The notes under the pieces are model-generated. The model worked only from the letters and a program-made list of their open reading frames with translations. It searched no databases and had not been told where the DNA came from. The position numbers were made by a program, and so were the translations under genes. This document shows, one piece after another, positions 36,456 to 45,230 of a stretch of DNA of 64,000 bases (positions within the stretch are counted from its first letter, which is position 1; each line of letters opens with the position of its first letter). Origin of the DNA: Tomitella cavernea (GTDB lineage: Bacteria; Actinomycetota; Actinomycetes; Mycobacteriales; Mycobacteriaceae); NCBI RefSeq assembly GCF_016599145.1, contig NZ_JAENKO010000010.1, forward strand, positions 1-64,000, written 5' to 3'.

Positions 36456-37196
36456 ATGATCGAAGCGCACTCCCTCACCCGCACCTTCGGAGCCCGACGG
36501 CGCCCCACGGTGCCGCTTGCCGGGGTGTCGCACCTGTTCGGCGACGGCACGCTGACCTACCTGCTGGGTCTCAACGGAACCGGGAAGTCGACGTTGCTGC
36601 GGTGCCTCAGCGGGGTGCTTCGCCCCGATTCGGGAACCGCCCAAGTGGACGGGCGCGAGCTGGGCCGGACCGACGCGCCAGCGCGGCATCTGGGCATGTA
36701 CTTGGACGCGGACGCCTTCCACCCCGGCCATTCGGGACGTCGGCACCTGCGCTGGCTCGCCGCGCAGACGGGGGTGCCCGCACACGCGGTGGAGGCGCTG
36801 CTGCGACGGACCGGTCTCGAGGCGGTGGCGGACCGTCCGGTGCGCGGGTATTCGCTGGGCATGCGTCAGCGCCTCGGGATCGCGTCCACCCTGGTCGGCA
36901 ACCCGCGCAACGTGATTCTGGACGAGCCGATGAACGGACTGGACGTCGCGGGCGTGCTCTGGCTGCGGGGATTGCTGCGCGCGTGGGCCGACGAGGGCAG
37001 GTGCGTGATCGTGGCCTCGCACGATCTCGCCGAGGTCGAGGCCACCGCGGACACGGTCCTCATCCTCGAGGGCGGGGTGATCGTGGCGCGGGGGACGGTC
37101 GACGAGGTGCGTGGGCCGCACGCGAACCTGGAGACGGCCTTCCTCGCGCACGTTCCGCGCGCCGCCGGTGCGCTCCGCGTGCGGGGGGCGGCGTGA
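36456..37196 (+). CDS. ABC transporter ATP-binding protein
   Basis: 246 residues from ATG 36456. Walker A is GLNGTGKSTLL, with Asn in the position often occupied by Pro. The Q-loop region is unusual (LGMYLDADAFHPGHSG, without a clear Gln). The signature is YSLGMRQRLGIASTL, Walker B is VILDEPMNGLD, and the H-loop His is in VIVASHDLAEVE. This SLGMRQRLG signature is typical of the CcmA/DrrA-type exporters. It overlaps the permease gene by four bases, so together they form an exporter for an unknown substrate, possibly a drug, lipid or peptide. Confidence 0.9.
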   Translation: MIEAHSLTRTFGARRRPTVPLAGVSHLFGDGTLTYLLGLNGTGKSTLLRCLSGVLRPDSGTAQVDGRELGRTDAPARHLGMYLDADAFHPGHSGRRHLRWLAAQTGVPAHAVEALLRRTGLEAVADRPVRGYSLGMRQRLGIASTLVGNPRNVILDEPMNGLDVAGVLWLRGLLRAWADEGRCVIVASHDLAEVEATADTVLILEGGVIVARGTVDEVRGPHANLETAFLAHVPRAAGALRVRGAA

Positions 37197-37984
37197 GCGC
37201 GGCCACCGTGCTCGCGCGCTCGGTGCGCGCCGAGGGGATTCGGTTGGGCGGTGGCCGGGGACTTCTGCTGCGCGTGGCCCTTCCGCTGGGGCTGGGCTTG
37301 CCGGTGGCCGTCACCCTCGCGGTCGCCGCGGTGTCCGAGAAGCTGCACGGCGCCGACAGCCTGCTGCAAGTACGGCAGGTGCCCACGTCGAACTCCGTCT
37401 ACTGGCTCGTCTACCTGGGTGTGACGGTGTTCGCGGTGGTCGCCGCCTATGCGCAGGGCACGGCGGTCCGCGGCCCCGCTGCGGAGGTCACGCGCCACGG
37501 CGCGCCGCGGCCGTTGACGGGGATGCTCGGCCGGTGGATCCTCGTCGGCGCCGCGTCCGCCCTCGGCATGGTGATGTGCGCGTTCCTGCTGATGGTCGCG
37601 CTGCCTGCGCTTTTTCCTGCTGTATACGGGCAGATGGAGGTGGCGTCGGCCGAGGGCATCCGCCTGTTGTGGGCCCTCCCGGCCTATGCTTTCCTCGCCG
37701 TCGGGATCGGGGTCGCGGTTGGCGCGCTGGTCCCATGGCCGGCCGCGGCCGTCGCGGTACTGACTCTGTGGGCGCTGTTCATCGAGAACGCCGCCGTGAT
37801 GCTGCCCGGCGGCGGCGACCTGATCGGCTGGATGCCGTTCCTCAACGGCGTCTACGCCTCGGGGCAGGAAATCGCGCTGAGCCCGTCGTGGGGGAGGGAC
37901 GGCGCGCTGGCCTACGTCGCCGCGGTGACGGCCGTCCTGCTGGCGGCCGGCTGGGCCAGGTTGCGGGGCGAGCGCGCGCGGTGA
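37193..37984 (+). CDS. ABC transporter permease (ABC-2 like)
   Basis: 263 residues from GTG 37193. Six hydrophobic segments are visible: ~26-46, 66-86, 108-132, 154-176, 180-196 and 240-256. The large loop between the first two includes EKLHGADSLLQVRQVPTSN, as in ABC-2 type transporters. No soluble domain. It works with the ATPase encoded just upstream. The substrate cannot be guessed. Downstream lies a 137-base gap before the thiolase. Confidence 0.82.
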   Translation: MSAATVLARSVRAEGIRLGGGRGLLLRVALPLGLGLPVAVTLAVAAVSEKLHGADSLLQVRQVPTSNSVYWLVYLGVTVFAVVAAYAQGTAVRGPAAEVTRHGAPRPLTGMLGRWILVGAASALGMVMCAFLLMVALPALFPAVYGQMEVASAEGIRLLWALPAYAFLAVGIGVAVGALVPWPAAAVAVLTLWALFIENAAVMLPGGGDLIGWMPFLNGVYASGQEIALSPSWGRDGALAYVAAVTAVLLAAGWARLRGERAR

Positions 37985-38121
37985 CCGGGCCGGTTCTGCC
38001 AGGCGGACGGCCCGATCGTGGTGCAGCGCACCCTCCCGTAGCCTGCACATGATGCAGTGCGGGCGTGCGCACAGTCTTCGCGGCGCCACCGCCGACCCCC
38101 GTTGTCCCAGGAAGGACCCCC

Positions 38122-39252
38122 ATGACCTCTGCCGTCATCGTCGACGCCGTCCGGACCCCCATCGGCAAACGCAAGGGCGCCTACGCCGAGGTCCATCCGG
38201 TGGACCTGTCCGCGCACGTGCTGGGCGCGCTCGCCACGCGGACCGGGATCGACCCGGCCCTCGTCGACGACGTGGTGTGGGGGACAGTCATGCAGTACTC
38301 GGAGCAGGCGGGGAACGTGGCCCGCAACGCCGTGCTGGCCGCCGGGTGGCCCTCTTCGGTGCCGGGCACCACGATCACCCGCGCGTGCGGATCCAGCCAG
38401 CAGGCGCTCAGCTTCGCGGCCGCGACGGTGGCCGCCGGGCAGCAGGACTTCGTCGTGGCGGGCGGCGCGGAGTCGATGACCCGCGTGCCGATGGGCTCGA
38501 ACACCGGCGGCGATCCCAACCCGCCGAGCGTGCTCGAGCGTTTCGGCGTACGGGGGTTCAACCAGGGCGTGGGCGCCGAGATGGTGGCCGAGAAGTGGGG
38601 CTTCGGCCGCGCGCAGCTGGACGAGTACTCGGTGCGCTCGCACGAACTTTCCGCGCGGGCCATCGACGCCGGGGCCTTCGATGCGCAGCTGGCGCCGCTG
38701 GCCGGCCTCGAACAGGATGAGGGAGTGCGCCGCGGCAGCACGGTCGAAGGACTGGGCAAGCTGAAGACCGTGTTCAAAGAGGACGGGGTCATCCACGCCG
38801 GCAACGCTTCCCAGATCTCCGACGGCGCCGGTGCGCTGCTCGTCGCCACCGAGGAGACGGCCCGGAAACACGGCATGCGGCCGATCGCGCGCGTGCACAC
38901 GGTCGCGGTGGCCGCCGACGACCCGGTGATCATGCTCACGGCGCCCATCGCCGCCACGGCGAAGGCGCTGAAGAAGTCGGGCCTGTCCATCGGTGACATC
39001 GGCGCATTCGAGGTGAACGAGGCCTTCGCCCCGGTGCCGCTGGCGTGGCTCGCGGAGACCGGCGCGGACATGGAGAGGATGAACCCGCTCGGCGGGGCGA
39101 TCGCCGTGGGACACCCGCTGGGCGGCTCCGGCGCCATCCTCATGACACGCCTGGTGAACCACATGCGTGACAACGGCATCCGCTACGGGTTGCAGACGAT
39201 GTGCGAGGCCGGCGGGATGGCCAACGCGACGATCGTCGAGCTCGTGGACTGA
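38122..39252 (+). CDS. Acetyl-CoA acyltransferase (thiolase)
   Basis: 376 residues; AGGAAGGA precedes ATG 38122. The nucleophile is Cys89 in ACGSSQQ, His331 lies in AVGHPLGGSG, and the second catalytic Cys is Cys361 in TMCEAGGM. All three thiolase signatures are intact, so it is active. Short length and the ACGSS variant suggest a fatty-acid or steroid degradative thiolase (FadA5/FadA6-like) rather than the acetoacetyl-CoA type, but this is not certain. It is a single gene with a strong terminator after it. The crotonase that could share a pathway is far downstream. Confidence 0.95.
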   Translation: MTSAVIVDAVRTPIGKRKGAYAEVHPVDLSAHVLGALATRTGIDPALVDDVVWGTVMQYSEQAGNVARNAVLAAGWPSSVPGTTITRACGSSQQALSFAAATVAAGQQDFVVAGGAESMTRVPMGSNTGGDPNPPSVLERFGVRGFNQGVGAEMVAEKWGFGRAQLDEYSVRSHELSARAIDAGAFDAQLAPLAGLEQDEGVRRGSTVEGLGKLKTVFKEDGVIHAGNASQISDGAGALLVATEETARKHGMRPIARVHTVAVAADDPVIMLTAPIAATAKALKKSGLSIGDIGAFEVNEAFAPVPLAWLAETGADMERMNPLGGAIAVGHPLGGSGAILMTRLVNHMRDNGIRYGLQTMCEAGGMANATIVELVD

Positions 39253-39278
39253 GAGGCCGATCGCCGTGGCGGTCGTGG

Positions 39279-39320
39279 CATGAGTCGGGGCCGGGTGCAC
39301 GCACCCGGCCCCGACTCATG
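39279..39320. terminator. Bidirectional terminator after the thiolase gene
   Basis: The arms catgagtcggggccgggtg (39279-39297) and its exact complement (39302-39320) form a 19-bp perfect stem with a four-base loop. It lies between the thiolase stop and the stop of the small minus-strand gene, so it can serve both. Confidence 0.88.
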
Positions 39321-39328
39321 CGGGTCGA

Positions 39329-39484
39329 CTACTCGGCCGAGCCGGTGGTGAGCGAGCCGAGCATGTCCCCGGCCTTGGCGGCGAGCGAGCCCATATCCTC
39401 TGAGCCGGCGGCCCCCAGGATGCCGTCGATGGTGCCGAGCGAGCCGAGGATCGCGGCGCTGATCACGTCTCCGATGGAACCCAT
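39329..39484 (-). CDS. 51-residue GSLG peptide
   Basis: A 52-codon frame, ATG 39484 to TAG 39329-39331, with strong high-GC codon choice. The peptide begins MGSIGDVISAAILGSLG and has MGSLAAKAGD and MLGSLTTGSAE at the end. It is acidic, has no signal peptide and no Cys, and is amphipathic. The spacing of Leu, Ile and Gly suggests a helix with one hydrophobic face. Size, acidity and lack of a signal recall the small cell-wall channel peptides PorA and PorH of Corynebacteriales, but I see no direct sequence match. A terminator lies just beyond its stop. It shares the GSLG motif with four other proteins here. Confidence 0.65.
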   Translation of the reverse strand: MGSIGDVISAAILGSLGTIDGILGAAGSEDMGSLAAKAGDMLGSLTTGSAE

Positions 39485-39780
39485 GTGTTTCTCTGTTCGT
39501 CCGGTCCGGCCGTGGTGCCGGATCGCCGGAATTCTATCCGTCCCGCATCAGCGAATGTGACATGAATCAAATATGAAGGAGGTTGACTCGGCATTCACGC
39601 AGGTCGGTTGCCCGGGTGAACTACCGCACATTTTTCCCATGGACGGGCGTGGCGGTCGCGGCGCGTGCGGCGCCGATGACCAGCGATCGTGGCACGGCTT
39701 GCACAGCGCCCGTAGGTTCGTTCCGGAAAGAGCTGCGACCATCCGAGCGTGCGGCAGACGGCACGCGGTGAGGAACCACT
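39485..39780. other. Intergenic region between divergent genes, no gene seen
   Basis: About 295 bases separate the small GSLG gene from the glycosyltransferase gene. The stretch 39540-39580 is less GC-rich (gtgacatgaatcaaatatga) and is the most likely place for divergent promoters, but no pair of -35 and -10 elements is convincing. No hairpin or conserved RNA was recognised. Confidence 0.4.
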
Positions 39781-40686
39781 GTGCACCCCGAATCCCTGCA
39801 GATCGATGTGCTGCTGCCGTACTACGGCGACGTCGACTACATGAAGGCCGCGGCCTCGAGCGTGCTGAACCAGTCGCATTCCGCCTGGCGACTGATCGTG
39901 TTGGACGACGGATACCCCAGCGATGAACCGGCCCGCTGGTTCGGCGAGATCTCCGCCCGCGACGACCGTGTGGTCTACGAGCGCAACGCGGAGAATCTCG
40001 GTGCCAACGGCAATTACCGCAAGGCGCTGGCGATGGCCACCGCCCCCGTCGTGGTGGTGATGGGCGCGGACGACATCATGCTGCCCAACTATCTGGCGCA
40101 CGCCGCCGAGGCTTTCACCGCCCACCCCGACGCGGACGTGTTCGAATGCGGCGTGCAGGTGGTGGACGAGCACGACCGGGCCATCCGGCCGCTCGGCGAC
40201 GCGATCAAGGGCCGCGTTGCGCCGCGCCCGGAGTCCCGGACGGTGTACGAGGGCGAAGAGCTCGCGGTGGGCCTGATGCGGGGCAATTGGACCTATTTCC
40301 CGTCGCTGGCGTGGAAGTCGGAGACGGTGCAGCGGATCGGCTTCCGGGAAGGGCTCGACGTTGTCCAGGACCTGGCGCTGCTGTGCGATGTGGTCGCCGA
40401 CGGCGGGCGGATGGTCTTCGATCCGCGCCTGGGCTTTCTGTACCGGCGGCATTCGGCGTCGGATTCGTCCGTGCGGGCGCTGGACGGCCGGCGGTTCGAC
40501 GAGGAGCGCCGCTTCTATGTCGAGCAGGCCGGGCGGTTCGAGGCCCTGGGCTGGCGGCGCGCCGCCCGTGAGGCACGGGGCCACCTCACATCCCGTCTGC
40601 ACGCGCTCGCGCTGGTTCCCAAGGCCGTGCGCACCAAGGAGGCCCGCGGCGGACTGGGGCCCCTGCTGCGTCACGTCGTGCGCTGA
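39781..40686 (+). CDS. Family 2 glycosyltransferase
   Basis: 301 residues from GTG 39781. The GT-A fold begins IDVLLPYYGDVDYMKAAASSVLNQ; LIVLDDGYPSD carries the nucleotide-binding Asp pair, and VMGADDIMLPNYL the D-x-D-like motif. WKSETVQRIGFREGLDVVQDLALLCDV is the usual acceptor-side segment with the catalytic Asp region. No membrane helix, so it acts at the inner face of the membrane. It stands upstream of the DUF6541 membrane protein, a likely cell-wall polysaccharide context. Substrate unknown. Confidence 0.88.
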   Translation: MHPESLQIDVLLPYYGDVDYMKAAASSVLNQSHSAWRLIVLDDGYPSDEPARWFGEISARDDRVVYERNAENLGANGNYRKALAMATAPVVVVMGADDIMLPNYLAHAAEAFTAHPDADVFECGVQVVDEHDRAIRPLGDAIKGRVAPRPESRTVYEGEELAVGLMRGNWTYFPSLAWKSETVQRIGFREGLDVVQDLALLCDVVADGGRMVFDPRLGFLYRRHSASDSSVRALDGRRFDEERRFYVEQAGRFEALGWRRAAREARGHLTSRLHALALVPKAVRTKEARGGLGPLLRHVVR

Positions 40687-40956
40687 TCCTTTCCTCGGCG
40701 CCACCTCACAGCCCTGTACTGCCGCGGCGCACTCCGGCGGCGGTAGGGGAATTCAACATGCCTGGCCGCCGACTCGCACCCCCGCCCCTACGACACCGGC
40801 ATGGCGCGCACGTATGCTTCCCACGGTGTCGTTCGGCCGGTCGGCACCGCCCCTTGCGGGGACACGAACGGGCTCGGCCGCTTCTCCTCGGCCCGTCGGC
40901 AGACGTGACGATCGGCGCCCGCCGACGCACCCGCGCGGGGGGACCCGACGCATGGG

Positions 40957-43107
40957 ATGAAGGGAGTCGGCTCGGCCGTGCAGACAGCCTTGCTCGCGAT
41001 AGTCGGCGCCCTCCTACTTGTGGTGCCAGGGTTCCTCGTCGCGCTCACCGTGCGGCTGCGCTGGACCGTCGCTGCGGCGCTGGCGATTCCGATCACCTTC
41101 GGCATGGTGGTGGTGGGCACCATCGTCACCGGCGCATCGGGGCTGCCATGGAACTCGTGGTCGGCGCTGGTGACGCTCGTGATCTTCCTGGCGCTCGGTG
41201 CGGTGTACAGCTTCACGCTGGCCCGCCGCGCCTCCGCCGGGCATGCCCCGTCTGATGACTCCGACGGGCCCGTCCCGGCGGACGGCCCCGCCCGGCGCTC
41301 TTGGCTCGCTCCGCCCGCCGGTGTCCCGTGGGCGGGCGTGGCCGCCGCCGTCGTCGGCGTGCTGGTGGGTGCGGGCACGATCTTCGGGATCCTCTTCCGC
41401 GGACTGTCGAAGGTGCCGGACGGCATCGCGAGCCTGTCGAACGTCTGGGACGAGCAGTGGCACGCCAACGTCATCACGTTCATCGACGACACCGGCATCG
41501 CGGGGGCCACCGACCTGGGACGGCTGTTCCAGGTGGAGACCCATGCGGACTTCTACTACCCGGACGCCTGGCATGCGCTCGGCGCCCTGCTGAAGAGCCT
41601 CACCGGATCGGACATCCTGCCCGTCATCAACATCTGGACGATGACGTGCCTGGCGCTGGTGATCCCGCTGTCCGCCGCCGCCCTGGCCTGGCGGATCGTG
41701 CGCGACCGCTTCTCCCCGGGAGCCGCCGCACTGGCGGCGGGCTGCGCGGGCGCGGTGAGCGGGGTGCTCCCGTCGCTGCCCTACGTGGAGTTCCTCACCA
41801 CCGCCAACCCCAACGCCGTGGGCGCGGCGATGGCGGGAATGACCGTCGTGCTGGTGATGTCCGTCACCGGGGCGCCGCGCCGGATCCCGCTGGCGGCGCT
41901 CGGCCTGATCGGCATCGCGGGCGTGCACCCGTCGGGGGCGGTGTTCTCCGCGCTGCTGCTGGGCTTGTGGTGGGTGTTCGAGGCGCTGTGGCGGCCCCGT
42001 CGCGGCCGGCTCCGCGACCTGGCGGCGCTCGCGGGCGTCGCGGTGCTCACCGTCGCGGTGATGCTGCCGCAGATCCGGGGCGTTCTCGGTGAGCAGACGT
42101 CGATCGAGTCCTACGATTTCAGCCTCGACCTCTCGCGGTGGACCGCGGTGCACGACGCCTTCACCCTGACCAACCAATGGACCGCCCCGTTCCCCGCCCC
42201 GTGGGTGCTGCTGGCGTTCGCCGTCCTGGCGTGCGTGGTGCTACTGGCCCGTTTCAGCGTGTGGATGACGGTGGTGTGGGCGCTGATGCTGTTGGTCGTG
42301 TGCGACGCCATCGAGGCGGTCGGCGGCACGGCGACGGACCTGCTCCGAGTGTTCTCGAACGCCTTCTACACCGATCCGCGCCGACTGCAGTACGCGGTGG
42401 CCCTCATCGTGGTGGCGCTCGGCGGCGCGGGGATCGCGCTCGCCGTGTGGGGCGTGTATTCGGCGCTGCGCCGGTGGGTCCCGGCCCGGCGCGGACTGGC
42501 GGCGGTGGTGCTGGTGCTGCTCACCATCGCGGTCCCGGTGACGTCGGGCGCCGTGGTCTCCACCTACGCCGACCGGATGGGGGCCATGGCCGTGGGCGAC
42601 CGCTTCGGCCGGATGATCTCTCCGGACGACCGGGCGGCCATGCAGTACCTGGCGACACTGCCCGACGCGCGGACGACGACGATCTTCGTCGACCCGGACC
42701 AGGGCATGGGGTGGATGTATGCGCTCGAGGGGCTGCACCCGCTATTCACCCACTTCGCCTTCCCCGATCCGGTCGGGCCGCGCACGTGGGCTCTGTGGGA
42801 CCGGCTCAACACCGCCGGGATCAACCCGCGGGTGGACGCCGCGCTGCAGCAGCTCGACATCAAGTACGTCGTGATGAGCCCGCCCGTGTACTGGCCGTTC
42901 CAGACGGTGCCCCGCGGCCTGCTCGACCTGGACCGCACCCCCGGGCTCAAACGGATCTACGACAACGGTGAGACGAAGATCTACGAGGTGCGCGGCTGGG
43001 AGCCGCCGAAGCCCGGCGAGACCCGGTACGGCTGGGCCCCGTTCGCCGACCGCTCCGGCGCCGAGAACTGGGACGCGCCGGCCGAGGTCCTGCCGCCGGG
43101 ATTCTGA
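40957..43107 (+). CDS. DUF6541 polytopic membrane protein (Rv3635-like)
   Basis: 716 residues from ATG 40957. Around 13-14 membrane segments are visible, the first at residues ~6-30. A large extracellular loop follows residue ~150 and contains the family hallmark WDEQWHANVITFIDDTG and ADFYYPDAWHALGALL. The C-terminal ~190 residues after the last helix form an extracellular domain (TTIFVDPDQGMGWMYALEGLHP). The layout is that of GT-C glycosyltransferases that use lipid-linked sugar donors, with the acidic DE in the first loop. In M. tuberculosis Rv3635 lies next to galE1 and the PpgS genes. A role in transferring sugars to arabinogalactan or a similar polymer is inferred. Confidence 0.85.
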   Translation: MKGVGSAVQTALLAIVGALLLVVPGFLVALTVRLRWTVAAALAIPITFGMVVVGTIVTGASGLPWNSWSALVTLVIFLALGAVYSFTLARRASAGHAPSDDSDGPVPADGPARRSWLAPPAGVPWAGVAAAVVGVLVGAGTIFGILFRGLSKVPDGIASLSNVWDEQWHANVITFIDDTGIAGATDLGRLFQVETHADFYYPDAWHALGALLKSLTGSDILPVINIWTMTCLALVIPLSAAALAWRIVRDRFSPGAAALAAGCAGAVSGVLPSLPYVEFLTTANPNAVGAAMAGMTVVLVMSVTGAPRRIPLAALGLIGIAGVHPSGAVFSALLLGLWWVFEALWRPRRGRLRDLAALAGVAVLTVAVMLPQIRGVLGEQTSIESYDFSLDLSRWTAVHDAFTLTNQWTAPFPAPWVLLAFAVLACVVLLARFSVWMTVVWALMLLVVCDAIEAVGGTATDLLRVFSNAFYTDPRRLQYAVALIVVALGGAGIALAVWGVYSALRRWVPARRGLAAVVLVLLTIAVPVTSGAVVSTYADRMGAMAVGDRFGRMISPDDRAAMQYLATLPDARTTTIFVDPDQGMGWMYALEGLHPLFTHFAFPDPVGPRTWALWDRLNTAGINPRVDAALQQLDIKYVVMSPPVYWPFQTVPRGLLDLDRTPGLKRIYDNGETKIYEVRGWEPPKPGETRYGWAPFADRSGAENWDAPAEVLPPGF

Positions 43108-43168
43108 CGCGCCGGGCCCGTGCTGCCGTGCCTGCGCTGACGCGTCGGGCCCGGTCAGCGCGCGACGG

Positions 43169-44032
43169 TCAGCGCGCGCTCTTGTGGAACAGCCCCCGGT
43201 AGGCCCGGCGCAGCAGCGGCGCGGGCAGCAGGCGGAAGGCCGTGCGTGCGGCGAGGTTGACCCGCGACTCGACCGGCCCGGCGAGCCCGTAGGCGCGCAG
43301 GTTGCGCTGCATCGTCCGCTCGGCCGCGAAGATGCCGGGTGCGCGCCTGCGGCCCAGCATCGCGTCCCCTGCGCGGAAGAGCACCAGCGGCTCGGAGAGA
43401 TTGCGCATGCGGGCACCGGCGGCCAGCATGCGGGCGAACAGGTCGTAGTCCTCCATGTAGGGGACGTGCCGGTAGCCGCCGACGCTCCGGGCGAGATCGC
43501 GTCGATACAGCACCGTCGGATGATTGAGGGGGCTGTTGCGGCGGGCGTAACGCGCCAGTGCCCGGGGCGGACCGGGCAGGCTGCGCAGTCCCACCACGTG
43601 GTCGGCCTCCTCGCCCGCGGGCCCGCCGTCGAACTCGAATACCGCCGAGCCCACGCAGTCGAGCGGGAGGCCGTCGCGCTCGGCCTGCGCGATCGCCTCC
43701 ACCTGCACCGCGAAGCGCGCGGGGAGGTTGACGTCGTCGGCGTCGGCCTTGGCGATCCACCCGAACCGCGCCGCCTCCAGCCCGGCCTGGTTGCCCGCGG
43801 CGGCCCCGCGGTTTTCCGGGAGGACGATCCGGCGCAGTGCGGGCTCGCGGTCGGCGAAAGCGTCGAGCACCTCGTGGTGGCCGGGGTGCAGCGGGCCGTC
43901 CTCGACGACGATCACCTCGGCCGCCGGATAGGTCTGCGCGTACACGCTCTCGAGCGCACGGTGGAAGTGCGCCGGGTCGGCGCCGGTGTACACCGGCATG
44001 ACGACGGAGAGCTCGATGGGGGTTCCCGTCAT
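43169..44032 (-). CDS. Family 2 glycosyltransferase
   Basis: 287 residues. The GT-A motif begins LSVVMPVYTGADPAHFHRALESV; VIVVEDGPLHPG holds the nucleotide Asp, and IAKADADDVNLPARF the DxD motif. NSPLNHPTVLYRRDLARSVGGY and YMEDYDLFARML form the acceptor and catalytic-Asp segment. It resembles galactofuranosyl- or rhamnosyl-type small GT2 enzymes, but specificity is unknown. It overlaps the DUF2304 gene stop by four bases, so it is co-translated with it, and belongs to the 46616-43169 minus-strand cell-wall operon. Confidence 0.88.
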   Translation of the reverse strand: MTGTPIELSVVMPVYTGADPAHFHRALESVYAQTYPAAEVIVVEDGPLHPGHHEVLDAFADREPALRRIVLPENRGAAAGNQAGLEAARFGWIAKADADDVNLPARFAVQVEAIAQAERDGLPLDCVGSAVFEFDGGPAGEEADHVVGLRSLPGPPRALARYARRNSPLNHPTVLYRRDLARSVGGYRHVPYMEDYDLFARMLAAGARMRNLSEPLVLFRAGDAMLGRRRAPGIFAAERTMQRNLRAYGLAGPVESRVNLAARTAFRLLPAPLLRRAYRGLFHKSAR

Positions 44033-44487
44033 CCTGCGCGCGTGGGTCCGTCGGCCGAGTCCATCGCGGTGGCGTCCTCGCCGGCCGACCCGGCACCGGG
44101 GCTTTCCGCACTCCCGGCGGCGGACGCCCGCACGGCCGGCTCGATGGCGGCCTCCTGAATGCGGATTTCCGCGCCTTGCAGCGCGATTGCCCGGACGAGG
44201 CGCGTATAGCGCAGTTCCTGCTCGCGGAAGCGCAGGTAGGTGCCCACCGTGGTGAACCCGAACGTCACCACCAGGGCGTAGAGCATGAGGTCGGTGCCGC
44301 GGTCCACCCCCATCGCCTGCGCCACCTCAGTGAGGTCGTTCGGGCGGACCACCGTGTAGATCCCGAAGAGGCAGAACGCGAGGAACAGCAGCTTGAACAG
44401 CGCCGACGAGCGGGAGCTGCCGCGGGAGCGCAAGTAGTAGATGAAGAAGACGAGTACCGCGACGATGAGAACGATCTGGATGATCAC
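44029..44487 (-). CDS. DUF2304 membrane protein (Rv3632-like)
   Basis: 152 residues. Three hydrophobic segments at the N-terminal half (IIQIVLIVAVLVFFIYYL, LFKLLFLAFCLFGIYTVV and LMLYALVVTFGFTTVGTYL) are followed by FREQELRYTRLVRAIAL. This is the DUF2304 pattern. In M. tuberculosis Rv3632 is the membrane partner that boosts PpgS, the polyprenyl-phosphate-GalNAc synthase. Here it lies six bases downstream of the PpgS-like gene, supporting the same role. The C-terminal ~40 residues are an acidic Ala/Gly/Ser extension absent from the core domain. Confidence 0.9.
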   Translation of the reverse strand: MIIQIVLIVAVLVFFIYYLRSRGSSRSSALFKLLFLAFCLFGIYTVVRPNDLTEVAQAMGVDRGTDLMLYALVVTFGFTTVGTYLRFREQELRYTRLVRAIALQGAEIRIQEAAIEPAVRASAAGSAESPGAGSAGEDATAMDSADGPTRAG

Positions 44488-44493
44488 TGCAGT

Positions 44494-45186
44494 TCACCGC
44501 CTGATCCTGCTGCGCAGCAGCCCGTCGAAGAGGATATTGACGCCGTTGAGGAGCGATTGCCCCTTGGCCATGGAGTATTCGGTGTAGAGGATCGTCACAG
44601 GCTGCTCCGAGACGCGCCAGTCGTGCTCGTCGATCAGCTGCACGAACTCGGAGGCGTGGCTCATGCCGTTCATCGTGATGTCGAGCTGGTCGGCGACGGT
44701 CTTGTCGAACACCCGCAGCCCGTTGTGCGCGTCCGTGAGGCCGAGGCGGCGGGTGCGGGGGCTCAGTGCCACCACCGTACGCAGCACGAACCGCTTGATC
44801 AGCGGGACGCTCGACGAGTCCTGCCCGCCGAAGCGGGTGCCGACGACGATGTCCACCGGCTCCGAGCGCAGCCGGCCCACCATGGTCTCGACGTCCTCGG
44901 TGCGGTGCTGGCCGTCGGCGTCGAAAGTGACGAAGTACCGGGCGCCGGGACGGCTGCGCGCGAACTCGACGCCGGTCTGGATGGCGGCGCCCTGCCCCAG
45001 GTTGACGGGGTGGCGCACCAGGTGGACGCCGGCGGCGAGGATCTCGTCGGCGGAGCCGTCGCGGCTGCCGTCGTCGACGCACACCACGTTGGGGAAGGTC
45101 CGGTTGGCGGACTCGGCGACCTCGCGGATCACCGGCGCCTCGTTGTATACGGGGACCACGAGCCAGACATCGGACATGTCCTGCAC
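44494..45186 (-). CDS. ppgS: Polyprenyl-phosphate glycosyltransferase (PpgS-like)
   Basis: 230 residues from GTG 45186, chosen because AAAGAGG lies six bases upstream; ATG 45177 is an alternative. DPM1-like GT2: VWLVVPVYNEAPVIREVAE, VVCVDDGSRDGSADEI, and FDADGQHRTEDVETM with the DxD motif. The family mark NGLRVFDKTVADQLDI follows. No C-terminal membrane helices, so it depends on the DUF2304 partner encoded next to it. Rv3631 makes polyprenyl-phosphate-N-acetylgalactosamine, the donor for galactosamine on arabinogalactan. I infer the same sugar here from synteny; glucose or mannose cannot be excluded. Confidence 0.88.
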   Translation of the reverse strand: MQDMSDVWLVVPVYNEAPVIREVAESANRTFPNVVCVDDGSRDGSADEILAAGVHLVRHPVNLGQGAAIQTGVEFARSRPGARYFVTFDADGQHRTEDVETMVGRLRSEPVDIVVGTRFGGQDSSSVPLIKRFVLRTVVALSPRTRRLGLTDAHNGLRVFDKTVADQLDITMNGMSHASEFVQLIDEHDWRVSEQPVTILYTEYSMAKGQSLLNGVNILFDGLLRSRIRR

Positions 45187-45230
45187 GGGTGGCCTCTTTC
45201 GCGACGATTGCTCGGGTGTCGTGGGGAATA

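Noticed and set aside
39319-39560. Plus-strand frame opposite the small GSLG gene
   Set aside because: It overlaps the terminator, and its Ser/Pro/Glu-rich translation is the antisense of the GSLG peptide; the minus-strand frame has better codon use.
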